Source of the DNA: Gammaproteobacteria bacterium | Lineage (GTDB): Bacteria; Pseudomonadota; Gammaproteobacteria; Steroidobacterales; Rariloculaceae | Direction: 5' to 3' | Assembly (NCBI GenBank): GCA_022826245.1 | Contig: JAJDVG010000049.1 | Location: 1-40,276, forward strand | Length of the DNA stretch: 40,276 nt | Part shown: piece after piece, positions 31,525 through 39,769 of the stretch | Layout of the letters: every line of letters begins with the position of its first letter | How positions within the stretch are numbered: the stretch's first letter is position 1 | Program-made: the position numbers and the translations under genes | The notes under the pieces: model-generated | Told to the model about the DNA's origin: nothing | Database searches by the model: none | What the model saw: only the letters and a program-made list of their open reading frames with translations

Positions 31525-32898
31525 CTACTCGAAGCTGAAGATATCCTCTTCTTCGGGCCGCTCCATGTGCTGCTCGAAATACTCGTCCCAGATCTGTGCC
31601 CAGGGACGCCCATACATGTCGGGCACCTTGTATTCGATGACCTGGCCCGGCGATACCGGCGTCGCGCGGCCGTCGACCGGGAATATCGTCTGGATGCACT
31701 CGATGAAGACGTACGGGTCGCCCTCCTCGAAACCGCTCGTCTTGAGGTAGTTCCTGATGATCCGCACGGGTTCGGCGAGCGCTTCGGGGTCGTAGAAGAT
31801 CGCTTCGTGGTTGAGCCCGAGGAAGTTACCGTCCTCGTCCCGGTTCGGCGTGTAAATCTCGATCGTCTGCATGAAATTGGAATGATCGAACGCCGCGTGC
31901 GTCTTCCAGCCCTGGATGTTCGAGGTCCAGGTGATCAGCGTGTCCTCGTCCCAGAAGCCGATCGTCTCGCCGTACCAGCGCGGCACGTCGGCGCCGAGCC
32001 GCGGCACCCGGCCTTCCATGTTGAACTCGCGGCCGATGTGGATGTTCGTGATGAAGTTGCGCGCGACGCCGGCCAGAATCTGCACCATGTTCGGCGTGAC
32101 CATGATGTGATGCTCCCAGACCGCCGCAGCGTGCCAGCGCCGCATGAAGCCTTCCGGCCAGCAATAGGCAGACGGCCATTGCGCGGCATTGGTGTTGCCC
32201 TGGTGGTAGACCTCCTGCACGAAGCGGGTCTGGTACTCCTCGGTCAACACCGAGAGCAGCGTCGGCACCTGCAGGTGCCGCGTGCGGAACCAGTACTGGT
32301 TACCCGGAGTTCGCCCGGGATGCATGTAGCGCCCCGTCCACTCGCCGGGCACCGTGGCGTAGCTGTGCTCGGTCGGCCCGCCGCGCTGGCGCGTCTCCTC
32401 GAGCAACGCTTCGTAGTGTTCCTGGGCGGTCTCGAACGGGTAGGGACTCACGATCGATTCGCGCGGATAGTCGCGGTCGCAGTGTCCCCACGGCGCGGAT
32501 CGCGGGGGATCGTCGCCGATGAGCGCGTTGGCGTTACCGCCCCACATGTCCTCGATGGCGCCGGGACTGTTGCAGCGGAAGTAGCGAGGATCGCTCCAGA
32601 GTTCACGGTCCTTGTAGAAATCGTCGGAAGTGAACAGATCCCTCTCGAGCGGCTCGACTCCCGGGGGCGTTTCGCCCGAACGCGCGGAACCCGTGAATGC
32701 GTTCGGATCGCGCCGGAAAGTACCCGGTACGCGCATCGTGGCGCCCACGAGTTCGTACTCGTTGAGATCGTGCTCGAGCGGCCAGGCCCGGCCCGCGCTC
32801 TCGAAGTCGATTTCCGCGACCTGCTGGGCCGACGCCGACCAAACCCACAAGCTCGTCGCCGCCATTACGGAAACGCTCAATGCCCGTATTCTTGTCAT
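31525..32898 (-). CDS. secreted protein of unknown function, DUF6152-associated family
   Basis: A 457-residue exported protein that I cannot assign to a characterised family. The signal peptide is about residues 1-25 (LSVSVMAATSLWVWSASA, then QQV). The C-terminal half contains NIHIGREFNMEG, then GETIGFWDEDTLITWTSNI, HSNFMQTIEIYTP and AIFYDPEAL. This resembles a widespread uncharacterised family whose members read roughly G.S.G.WegDTLvvdT...hS..l...er; such genes are, to my memory, often near DUF6152 genes. The partial gene at the right window edge shares the same string of motifs. Starts are ATG 32898, or GTG 32907 three codons earlier. Confidence 0.75.
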   Translation of the reverse strand: MTRIRALSVSVMAATSLWVWSASAQQVAEIDFESAGRAWPLEHDLNEYELVGATMRVPGTFRRDPNAFTGSARSGETPPGVEPLERDLFTSDDFYKDRELWSDPRYFRCNSPGAIEDMWGGNANALIGDDPPRSAPWGHCDRDYPRESIVSPYPFETAQEHYEALLEETRQRGGPTEHSYATVPGEWTGRYMHPGRTPGNQYWFRTRHLQVPTLLSVLTEEYQTRFVQEVYHQGNTNAAQWPSAYCWPEGFMRRWHAAAVWEHHIMVTPNMVQILAGVARNFITNIHIGREFNMEGRVPRLGADVPRWYGETIGFWDEDTLITWTSNIQGWKTHAAFDHSNFMQTIEIYTPNRDEDGNFLGLNHEAIFYDPEALAEPVRIIRNYLKTSGFEEGDPYVFIECIQTIFPVDGRATPVSPGQVIEYKVPDMYGRPWAQIWDEYFEQHMERPEEEDIFSFE

Positions 32899-33067
32899 GC
32901 TCGTCACCCTTGCTTTTCGGCGCGCCAGAGTGCATCCGAATGTCGGTGAGCCCGGCAGTGCCGGCCCGGTATGTTAGACGGAAATTGTAAGACAAGCGAC
33001 CGCAACAGAAACAGTTTCGTGGTAGCTGCTGCGCGGATGCCATCCCATACTGCTACAGTAGCGCTCG

Positions 33068-33892
33068 ATGCGTATCGCATTCGTCGCAATTGCCCTGAGT
33101 CTCGTTGCCGGACACGCCGCGTGGGCGCAAAAGCCCTGGCGCGAGTTTCCGAGCATCGAACGCGGCTGGTACCGCGATCCGGACATCGATTTCGGCTATC
33201 AGGACCCGGGCGAGTTCGTGGTCGGCCGCCTGATGTTCCCGCAGGCGCGGCGCGGCTACGCGCTCGGCGTCGGCGGCGGGGACTGGCGGCGGGGCGGCAC
33301 GGCCTGGACCGTCGATTATCCGGAAGGCGACCGCACGTTCGCGCGTCTGCTCGACCGACTCACGATGATCGATGTGCGTGTCGTCGAACAACCCGTGAAC
33401 CTCGACGACGACATCGACGCGTTCTACTGGCCATTCCTGATCTCCGGGCTCGTCGGCGCCTGGGACCTCACGGACGCTCAGGTCGCGAAGCTTCGCGAGT
33501 ACCTGATACGCGGCGGCTTCCTGCTCTGCGACAGCTTCTACGGCACGGTCGAGTGGGAAGGCTTCGCGCGGGGAATGCACCGGATATTCCCGGACCGGCC
33601 GATCGTCGACCTGCCCGATACGCATCCGATCTTTCAGCTCGTCTACGACCTGAGCGACCGGCCGCAGATCCCGACCTGGCAGCACCTGCCGCGCGGCTAC
33701 CGCAACGACGGCGCGGAGCCGCGCTGGCGCGCGATCCTCGATGACGACGACCGCGTCATGGTCATGATCGCGTTCAACAACGACATCGCCGACGGCTGGC
33801 AGCGTGCCGACGAGTACCGTTATCCGCAGGAAGCGGCCAACGCTTCGATCCGGCTCGGCGTCAACTTCGCCGTCTACGCGCTGACGCACTGA
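33068..33892 (+). CDS. DUF4159 domain-containing exported protein
   Basis: A 274-residue protein with a signal peptide at about 1-20 (IAFVAIALSLVAGHAAWAQ). The DUF4159 domain covers about 55-270, with YPEGDRTFARLLDRLT, LREYLIRGGFLLCDSFYG and RWRAILDDDDRVMVMIAFNNDIADGW. In other bacteria DUF4159 proteins often stand in MoxR ATPase/VWA clusters; none of those genes is here, so this copy stands alone. Its fold is related to glutamine-amidotransferase-like domains, but no activity is established. It is divergent from the 457-residue protein gene across 169 bp. Confidence 0.88.
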   Translation: MRIAFVAIALSLVAGHAAWAQKPWREFPSIERGWYRDPDIDFGYQDPGEFVVGRLMFPQARRGYALGVGGGDWRRGGTAWTVDYPEGDRTFARLLDRLTMIDVRVVEQPVNLDDDIDAFYWPFLISGLVGAWDLTDAQVAKLREYLIRGGFLLCDSFYGTVEWEGFARGMHRIFPDRPIVDLPDTHPIFQLVYDLSDRPQIPTWQHLPRGYRNDGAEPRWRAILDDDDRVMVMIAFNNDIADGWQRADEYRYPQEAANASIRLGVNFAVYALTH

Positions 33893-33905
33893 ATCTCGGG
33901 GCGCC

Positions 33906-36473
33906 CTACCCTCCGAAATCGAAATCCGCGCTCAAACGCAGATAGACGAACCGCCCGAACAACCCGAACGGCGTCTCCGTCGGGTAGCGAATGCCCCAGA
34001 GAATGTTTGCGAGGTGCGTCTTCGGCAGTTCGGTCGGCAGCTCGTCCGCAATGTTGTTGATTCCCAGGGCGCCGCGCAGCCCTCCGGCGCTGAATCGGGC
34101 TTCGACATCCACGGTGGTGGCCGCGGCGATCCGGACCATGCCCGTATCGAGCGGGTGCTGGGTCGTCTCGCCGTAGTGGTTCAGGCGGACCAGCACGCCG
34201 TAGGCGGCCCGCTCCCAGTCCGCGGTCAGATTGGCCTGGCGGCGCGGCTGGCCGCGTTCGAGGAGTTCCGCCGTCCAGCCGCCGAAGTAGTCGCCGAAGC
34301 CGAGACCTGGAGGCGCGCCGGAAGGCGTCTTGCGATCGACGATGCGGGTCCGGTTGACGTTGGCATTGGCCGACAGCAGGAACCGGCCGCCGACGGTCTG
34401 CGTTCCCCAGCTCACGCCCAGGTCCGCCCCTTGCGTTTCGGTGTCCACGCCGTTGAAGAAGAACGCCGCCGTGCCGACCCGTGCGGCGTCGCAGGCGGCG
34501 ATACCCGCACAGCCGATCCCCCGGGACCGCATAACACGGTCGGAGACTCGGGTTCGATAGGCGTCGAGGCTGAATTCGAGCTCGTCGAGCGTCACGACCA
34601 CGCCGGCGCTCACATTGTCCGAAGTTTCGTGGTCCAGAGACTCCACGCCGAACGCCCGGGCCACCTCGTGACCCTCGTTGACGGCAAAGACCGTCGTCAG
34701 GCCCATCTCGCTACCGACGAACAGTATGGAATTGAAGCGTCGTTGCGACAGGCTCGGGGCGCGGAATCCGGTGGACAACGCTCCGCGCAGGGCAACGCGT
34801 TCACCGAGCCGCAAACGGGCCGCGAGCTTGCCGGTGGCCTGCGAGCCCGCATCGCTGTAGCTCTCGGTTCGCAGCGCCGCGCCGATCGACAGGCCGTCGC
34901 TCGGCTGGAATTCGAGTTCCACATAGGCGCCGCTGTTGTCGCGATCGTCGTCGCTGAGCCGCGCATTGAGCGGACTGTAGCCCGGGTAGCCCTGGAATCC
35001 GCAGGCGGCTACGGTACCGGCGAGCGGCGCGCCGTCTGGCCCGACCGCGAAGCCGCTGTAGTCCGCCGCGTGGGGCAGGCCGCACGACCACGCCGCTTCG
35101 TCGCCGGCGATCTGCCGGTAGTTCTCGATCCGATGTTCGAATCCGGCCGCCACGGCGCTCAATGCCGAATCGTCGAACGTCCGGCGGACATCCACGTTGA
35201 GCGTCAACTGATCGAACTCGATGCCGCCGCTGTGGCCGCTGCGAGGCCCGGCATTGGCGACGATCTGATCGATGCTCGCCCCGGGATTGCGATCGAGATA
35301 GTGAGCGCCGATCGACGCGTTTATCGTGTCGCTCACGCCGAAGTCGTACTCGTTGCGCCCGTAAGCGGCGCTCAGATCGAGATCCCAGCCCGACACGTCG
35401 CCGCGCCAGCCGAAGACGGCGGAAACGTCATCGATGCGGGATTCCTCATAGGGCAGGAAACCATTCGGGTAGACCGGGTGCGTGTTGCGTTCGTGGAAGT
35501 TGATGAAGTTCGGGACCACGAAATCCCAGGTATCGTTGCCCGACTGCAGGCCATCCCAGTAGTTGTAGCGGAACCGGTACGCGCCGCTCGCCAGGCCCTC
35601 GCGGCGCGACAGGCCGCCGAACGCGTAGAACTCCGCCGCGTCGCCGGTGGGTACGGCGGCGTTCAGGAACAGGAAGGCGTTGTCGACATCCGGCGAACTG
35701 TGGACGATGAGTTCGTCCTGATAATTCGGATCGAGGCCGCCGTTGCCGCCGTTGCGCTGCAAGGGGTCTTCCCGAAACCACTCGGCGGTGACGTTGAGAA
35801 AGCCGTCGTCGCCGAGCGTCACGCCACCGTTGAACGACGCGCCGAGCCGCGAACCGCTGCCACCGCCCGATCCGCCCTGAACCGTGATTTCGCCGCCGTC
35901 GGCGCGGTCGCGAAGCTCGAGGTTGATGACGCCCGCGATCGCGTCGGACCCGTATTGCGCAGCGGCGCCGTCGCGCAGTACCTCTACGCGGGCCACGGCG
36001 CTTGCCGGAATGGCGCCGAGATCCGTACCGCCGCTGCCGTAGCCGATCACGCCGTCGAGCACCCGCAGCCAAGCCATGTTGTGCCGGCGCTTGCCGTTGA
36101 TGAGCACGAGCGTCTGGTCCGGGCTCAGGCCCCGGAGCGTGGCCGCGCGCAGCAAGGCGCCGTCGCCGACCGCCTGGCGGGAATAGTTGAACGACGGCGC
36201 GAGCTTGGTCAGCACGGCGCCGAGATCGGCTTCGCCGGCCCGCTCGACATCGACGCGCTGAAATGCGTCGACGCCCACCGGCAATTCGTTGGCCAGCGCT
36301 TCCGCGCGGGCCCGGCTGCCGATAACGACGATCTCCTCGATGCCTGTGGTGCCGATCCGGGAGGTCGCGGCGTCGTCCTGGGCCAGTGCGGGTATGCTGG
36401 TCGCAAGCGCCGCTGCGATGCCGAGCGGCACGCGGCTCATGCGTATCTGACGTAGAGGGTTCGACTGGTGCAT
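33906..36473 (-). CDS. TonB-dependent outer-membrane receptor 3
   Basis: An 855-residue receptor. The signal peptide is about residues 12-31 (RVPLGIAAALATSIPALA). The TonB box is E46-E-I-V-V50-I-G, the plug (about 55-190) has LRGLSPDQTLVLINGKRRHN and EVLRDGAAAQYGSDAIAGVINL, and the barrel contains STGFRAPSLSQ instead of the GFRAPTPGQ form of receptors 1 and 2. After the last strand (VYLRLSADFDF) two glycines extend the C-terminus. ATG 36473 has AAGGGGAG 7 bases before it. It is the most divergent of the four, with several Cys pairs in the barrel (such as CGLP and CGFQG) that may form loop disulfides. It converges on the DUF4159 gene. Ligand unknown. Confidence 0.94.
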   Translation of the reverse strand: MHQSNPLRQIRMSRVPLGIAAALATSIPALAQDDAATSRIGTTGIEEIVVIGSRARAEALANELPVGVDAFQRVDVERAGEADLGAVLTKLAPSFNYSRQAVGDGALLRAATLRGLSPDQTLVLINGKRRHNMAWLRVLDGVIGYGSGGTDLGAIPASAVARVEVLRDGAAAQYGSDAIAGVINLELRDRADGGEITVQGGSGGGSGSRLGASFNGGVTLGDDGFLNVTAEWFREDPLQRNGGNGGLDPNYQDELIVHSSPDVDNAFLFLNAAVPTGDAAEFYAFGGLSRREGLASGAYRFRYNYWDGLQSGNDTWDFVVPNFINFHERNTHPVYPNGFLPYEESRIDDVSAVFGWRGDVSGWDLDLSAAYGRNEYDFGVSDTINASIGAHYLDRNPGASIDQIVANAGPRSGHSGGIEFDQLTLNVDVRRTFDDSALSAVAAGFEHRIENYRQIAGDEAAWSCGLPHAADYSGFAVGPDGAPLAGTVAACGFQGYPGYSPLNARLSDDDRDNSGAYVELEFQPSDGLSIGAALRTESYSDAGSQATGKLAARLRLGERVALRGALSTGFRAPSLSQRRFNSILFVGSEMGLTTVFAVNEGHEVARAFGVESLDHETSDNVSAGVVVTLDELEFSLDAYRTRVSDRVMRSRGIGCAGIAACDAARVGTAAFFFNGVDTETQGADLGVSWGTQTVGGRFLLSANANVNRTRIVDRKTPSGAPPGLGFGDYFGGWTAELLERGQPRRQANLTADWERAAYGVLVRLNHYGETTQHPLDTGMVRIAAATTVDVEARFSAGGLRGALGINNIADELPTELPKTHLANILWGIRYPTETPFGLFGRFVYLRLSADFDFGG

Positions 36474-36544
36474 CGCTGCGCTCCCCTTCTTGCTCCTGCT
36501 ATCGTTCTTACTGTTGTTTTTGCTATTGTTTTCGCACTTTTTCC

Positions 36545-36553
36545 ATTATCGCA
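36545..36553 (-). promoter_or_regulatory. candidate extended -10 promoter for TonB receptor 3
   Basis: Read on the minus strand, 36553-36545 is TGCGATAAT, one mismatch from the extended -10 consensus TGnTATAAT. It lies 71 bases upstream of ATG 36473, giving a purine-rich leader of about 65 bases. No convincing -35 hexamer is seen. Confidence 0.4.
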
Positions 36554-36610
36554 AGCACGGCAAGCCCAACAGTCCGGTTGCGGCGCATTGGCGGAGCAGG
36601 CGCGATCCGC

Positions 36611-36718
36611 AGCCACCGTCCGGTGCAATCGGTCGGCGTGACACCTTTCGAGGCGAGACAGCTCTTCGAGGACGTTGGCGGGTTCTCCGCTTCCGTCGGC
36701 ATCCGCTACGAGTTCTGA
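36611..36718 (+). pseudogene. possible C-terminal remnant of an outer-membrane beta-barrel protein
   Basis: The plus-strand frame ending at TGA 36716-36718 reads RPVQSVGVTPFEARQLFEDV followed by GGFSASVGIRYEF. The last ten residues, with alternating hydrophobics and a terminal Phe, have the form of the final strand of a TonB receptor or other outer-membrane barrel. Upstream of about 36611 the frame loses protein character (Cys/Ser-rich translation of a pyrimidine tract) and has no start site. All neighbouring receptors are on the opposite strand, so this would be a truncated relic of another gene. Chance similarity over such a short stretch cannot be excluded. Confidence 0.3.
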
Positions 36719-36731
36719 CGGCAAAACGACG

Positions 36732-36767
36732 CCGGGCCGCGACGCCTGAAGAAGACGCGCGGCCCGG
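36732..36767 (-). terminator. intrinsic terminator of TonB receptor 4
   Basis: CCGGGCCGCG (36732-36741) and CGCGGCCCGG (36758-36767) form a perfect 10-bp GC stem with a 16-base loop. It lies 22 bases downstream of the receptor 4 stop codon on the minus strand, where it is followed by cgtcgttttgcc, which contains a short T-run. It would separate receptor 4 transcription from that of receptor 3. Confidence 0.75.
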
Positions 36768-36789
36768 TCGTGCGATTCAGCCTACGCCG

Positions 36790-39462
36790 TTATAGCTGCC
36801 AGTTCGCCCGCAGGTAGTAGTAACCGCCGTTGAAGCTGAACGGAGACTGCTCCGGATAGATCAGGCCGGCAACCTCGCCGTGCGGGTTCGTCGAGGGATA
36901 CTCGTCGAACGCGTTCTGCAATCCCACCAGTATCGACATCGAGTCGTTGACATCGAAGGCCGCTTCGAAGTCGAACACGGTGCTCGAGGAGGGATAGAAC
37001 GCCACCGAGCCGTCGTTGGTCGGCGCGTCGTAGTACTCGCCGTAGTTGCGCAGGCGCCCCATGACGCGCCACGAGCCTTGGGCATGAGTCCAAGTGGCGG
37101 TAATTCGAGAATCGGGACGTCCTTCCTCGATCTGAAGCCGCCGGTTCTCGCTCGTGAATTCCGGGTTGAAACGCGTGAGATCGATATCCGACCAGTTCGC
37201 AGCCAGCGTGAACTGCGAATCGCCCGAGCCCAGCCCGAAGGGTATCGAGAGCACGACATCGATACCGGACGCTTCGACAGTCTGCAGATTCGAGAAGAAT
37301 CGCACCGAGGTGAAGCTCTGGGCATCGCTGACGCCGGCCGCGAGCAGCGCATCGATATCCGCCGTCGTGAGGTTGAACCGGCTTGTAAACGATATCCGGT
37401 CCTCGATCTCGATGTTGTAGTAGTCGATCGTGACACCGGCGGCGCCGGCATCGAAGACGATGCCCAGCGTGGTGTTGACCGATTCCTCCGGCGTCAGCGC
37501 GCTGGCGCCCTTCTGTTGTGCGATCGGATGGGTAGGAGGCAGCGTCGCGATGTCCGCCAGCTGACCCTGATTGAACTCCGTCGTCACGTTGCGGAGGTTT
37601 GCCTGGCCCGCAGTCGGCACGCGGAAGCCCGTGCTCACTGCACCGCGCAGCGCGACAGTGTCGCTGAGCTGGACGCGCGCGGCGAGCTTGCCGTTGGTCG
37701 TGCTGCCGTAGTCGGCGTAGTCCTCGAAGCGCAGCGCGCCGCCGAGCAACCACCGTTCGCTCACGTCGGCCTCGACATCGATGTACGCGCCGTAGGCCCT
37801 GAGAGTGTTCGCGCCCGCGTCGCCGGGCTGGAAGCCCGCGAAACCGTTGGAGCCGACACCGAAGCCCTGCGTCGCCAGATTGGGATCGATGAAGAAAGAA
37901 TTTGGCTCCCCGTTGCGGATCTCGAAGGTTTCGTCGCGGTATTCGAGCCCCCAGGCGACGTTGACCGGCGCGTAACCGCCCGTGTCCATCTGACGCGACA
38001 TGTCGAAGTTGAAGACGCGATCGGTCTCGACGTAAGTGCCGGCGTGGTAGTACGTGTCGATGGCGTCACGTTGGGTGAAAAGCTGCGGGTTGATCGTGTT
38101 GTAGATGTAGAAAGCTGCTTCGCTTGTGCCGGCGACCGCGCTGACGTCATAGAACCAGCCGGAGTCGAGTTCGCCGCGGATGCCGCCGGCGAGGCTCAGG
38201 TCGTCGATGAAACCGCCGAACTGCGGCGTGAAGCCGCCCGGAAATCGGCTGATCAGCGAATAGCAGTCGTCGCGCCCGGCGATTTCGCCCAAGGCGGCAG
38301 GGTCCGCCACATCGTTATTGACAAATACGATCGGGCAACCGCCCGCTGCGGCGACGCTGGTGACGGCCGGTATCAGTATCTCGGCATCGTAATCGAAATC
38401 GTCGGCGTCCAGTCTCCCGGAAGCACGCGCCGCATCGAGGTTCGAATTGATGGCCGCAGAGGTGTTGCCCGAAAAGTCGGCAACCTTGACGGTCGATGTC
38501 CCATCGATCTTGGGACCGCGGAAGACGCCACTGCGTGTGTGCGGATTACGATAGTAGAAACCGCCCTCCACCTGCCGCTTGGCATAGTTGCCGAAGGCGT
38601 AGGCTTCGCTGCCGTTGTCGAGGTCGATGCCGAAGTTGCCGAACATCTTGACGTCGCCGGAAATCTCGGGCGCTCCCCAGATCTGCGCTGCCGGCTGGCG
38701 AACGTGCGTGTTGCCGGCATCGATCAGATCCTGCGCGTCGCCGCGCTGCGCGCTGCGGCTCGTGGGGTCCGCTTCCTTCCACTCGAAGCTGAGATTGGCA
38801 AACCCTGCGTCGGTCAACCGGAACCCGGCGTTGGCGGCGAGAGTCATGGAGTCGCCGTCGCCCTCGAAGTGACTGCCCCACTTGGCATCAAAGGTCGCAC
38901 CTTCCGAGTCTTCCTTGAGCACGAAGTTCATGATGCCGGCGATGGCGTCAGACCCGTACTGCGCCGAGGCGCCGTCGCGCAGCACCTCGAGCCGATCGAG
39001 CGCGATTGCCGGAATGACGGACAGGTCGGGGCCCTGCGAACCGCCGGAAATACCCGCGCCAAGCAGTGCGATGACGGCCGCGCGGTGACGCCGCTTGCCG
39101 TTGACGAGAACGAGCGTGGCGTCGGGCGGCAGGGAGCGAAGCGTCGCGGGTCGTATGAACGTTGCCGCGTCGCTGATCGGTTCCTGCGCTACGTTGTAGG
39201 ACGGCACCATGGCCGCGAGCAGCGAATCCATGTCGCTGTCGCCATGAGCGAGGAACTCGTCGCCGGTTACGACATCCACGGGCACCGGCGACTCCGAAGC
39301 CGAACGGTCCCGCCGCCGGGAGCCGACGACAAAGACCTCCTCGATAGGCCCGGCAGCACCGGCGCCGGCCTCCTGGGCAACGGAACTGCCCGGTCCCAGC
39401 GCGAAGGCGGCGAGAAAAACGACGGGAACTGACAGGAAGATAGCTCGGTACAGGTTACGCAT
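36790..39462 (-). CDS. TonB-dependent outer-membrane receptor 4
   Basis: An 890-residue receptor. The signal peptide is about residues 1-29 (IFLSVPVVFLAAFALGPGSS). The TonB box is E41-E-V-F-V45-V-G, the plug (about 50-190) has LRSLPPDATLVLVNGKRRH and EVLRDGASAQYGSDAIAGIMNF, and the barrel has STGFRVPTAGQ. It ends YYYLRANWQL, so the last residue is Leu after an otherwise typical strand. ATG 39462 has AGGA 7 bases before it. The closest relative here is receptor 2 (GSQGPDLS and AGNTHV segments in the same places). Upstream on the same strand lies the partial gene of the 457-residue family, separated by 307 bp. Confidence 0.95.
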   Translation of the reverse strand: MRNLYRAIFLSVPVVFLAAFALGPGSSVAQEAGAGAAGPIEEVFVVGSRRRDRSASESPVPVDVVTGDEFLAHGDSDMDSLLAAMVPSYNVAQEPISDAATFIRPATLRSLPPDATLVLVNGKRRHRAAVIALLGAGISGGSQGPDLSVIPAIALDRLEVLRDGASAQYGSDAIAGIMNFVLKEDSEGATFDAKWGSHFEGDGDSMTLAANAGFRLTDAGFANLSFEWKEADPTSRSAQRGDAQDLIDAGNTHVRQPAAQIWGAPEISGDVKMFGNFGIDLDNGSEAYAFGNYAKRQVEGGFYYRNPHTRSGVFRGPKIDGTSTVKVADFSGNTSAAINSNLDAARASGRLDADDFDYDAEILIPAVTSVAAAGGCPIVFVNNDVADPAALGEIAGRDDCYSLISRFPGGFTPQFGGFIDDLSLAGGIRGELDSGWFYDVSAVAGTSEAAFYIYNTINPQLFTQRDAIDTYYHAGTYVETDRVFNFDMSRQMDTGGYAPVNVAWGLEYRDETFEIRNGEPNSFFIDPNLATQGFGVGSNGFAGFQPGDAGANTLRAYGAYIDVEADVSERWLLGGALRFEDYADYGSTTNGKLAARVQLSDTVALRGAVSTGFRVPTAGQANLRNVTTEFNQGQLADIATLPPTHPIAQQKGASALTPEESVNTTLGIVFDAGAAGVTIDYYNIEIEDRISFTSRFNLTTADIDALLAAGVSDAQSFTSVRFFSNLQTVEASGIDVVLSIPFGLGSGDSQFTLAANWSDIDLTRFNPEFTSENRRLQIEEGRPDSRITATWTHAQGSWRVMGRLRNYGEYYDAPTNDGSVAFYPSSSTVFDFEAAFDVNDSMSILVGLQNAFDEYPSTNPHGEVAGLIYPEQSPFSFNGGYYYLRANWQL

Positions 39463-39769
39463 GTGACTTTCCTTTCACAGATCGATGCCCGTGATGGTTG
39501 CGGAGAAGAAGGGGGTTACGTAGCACACTGTTGCAAATCCACTACGGCGATCGCCCCTCGGATGGGGCTGTCGTACGCAGTTTGATGGTTCCGCATGGCT
39601 CCGTGCTGATTGCGGTAGGCCTAATGTAACAAATTTCGACCCGATACGCGCCAAGTTCCGAGAAATAAGTTCTGGGAAATAAGTACTGAGAAACCTGCAT
39701 GTTTTGCGAATTTCCTTGCGCGGCCAGGCGACCCGTCGAATGTCCTGACGAACTACGGGAAGTTGCCGG
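39463..39769. promoter_or_regulatory. upstream region of TonB receptor 4
   Basis: This 307-bp gap is less GC-rich than the genes. It contains the ribosome-binding site of receptor 4 (39470-39473 on the minus strand), a stretch of short AT-rich words around 39620-39700 and a 14-bp tandem repeat. No convincing open frame is seen. A minus-strand TTGCAA (at about 39530) has no well-spaced -10 partner. The gap presumably holds the receptor 4 promoter and the 3' end of the upstream gene. Confidence 0.5.
39658..39694. repeat. 14-bp tandem repeat upstream of TonB receptor 4
   Basis: The unit CTGRGAAATAAGTW occurs as ccgagaaataagtt (39658-39671), ctgggaaataagta (39672-39685) and a partial third copy ctgagaaac (39686-39694). 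Two full copies differ at three positions. The 14-base period is not a helical turn. It might be a regulator-binding array or a leftover of slippage. Confidence 0.65.

Larger units (their letters stand above)
36474..36789. other. gap between TonB receptors 3 and 4: purine-rich leader, possible gene remnant, terminator
   Basis: This 316-bp gap has three parts. From 36474 to about 36553 the plus strand is a pyrimidine-rich tract (tcttactgttgtttttgcta-like), that is, a purine-rich untranslated leader for receptor 3. From about 36611 to 36718 a plus-strand frame ends like an outer-membrane protein. From 36732 to 36767 there is a strong hairpin. Otherwise I see no gene in it. Confidence 0.6.

Noticed and set aside
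34014..39432. Two plus-strand frames of over 800 codons opposite TonB receptors 3 and 4
   Set aside because: They mirror the receptors' codon pattern and show only Arg/Val/Glu-rich translation. The receptors have signal peptides, TonB boxes and ribosome-binding sites.
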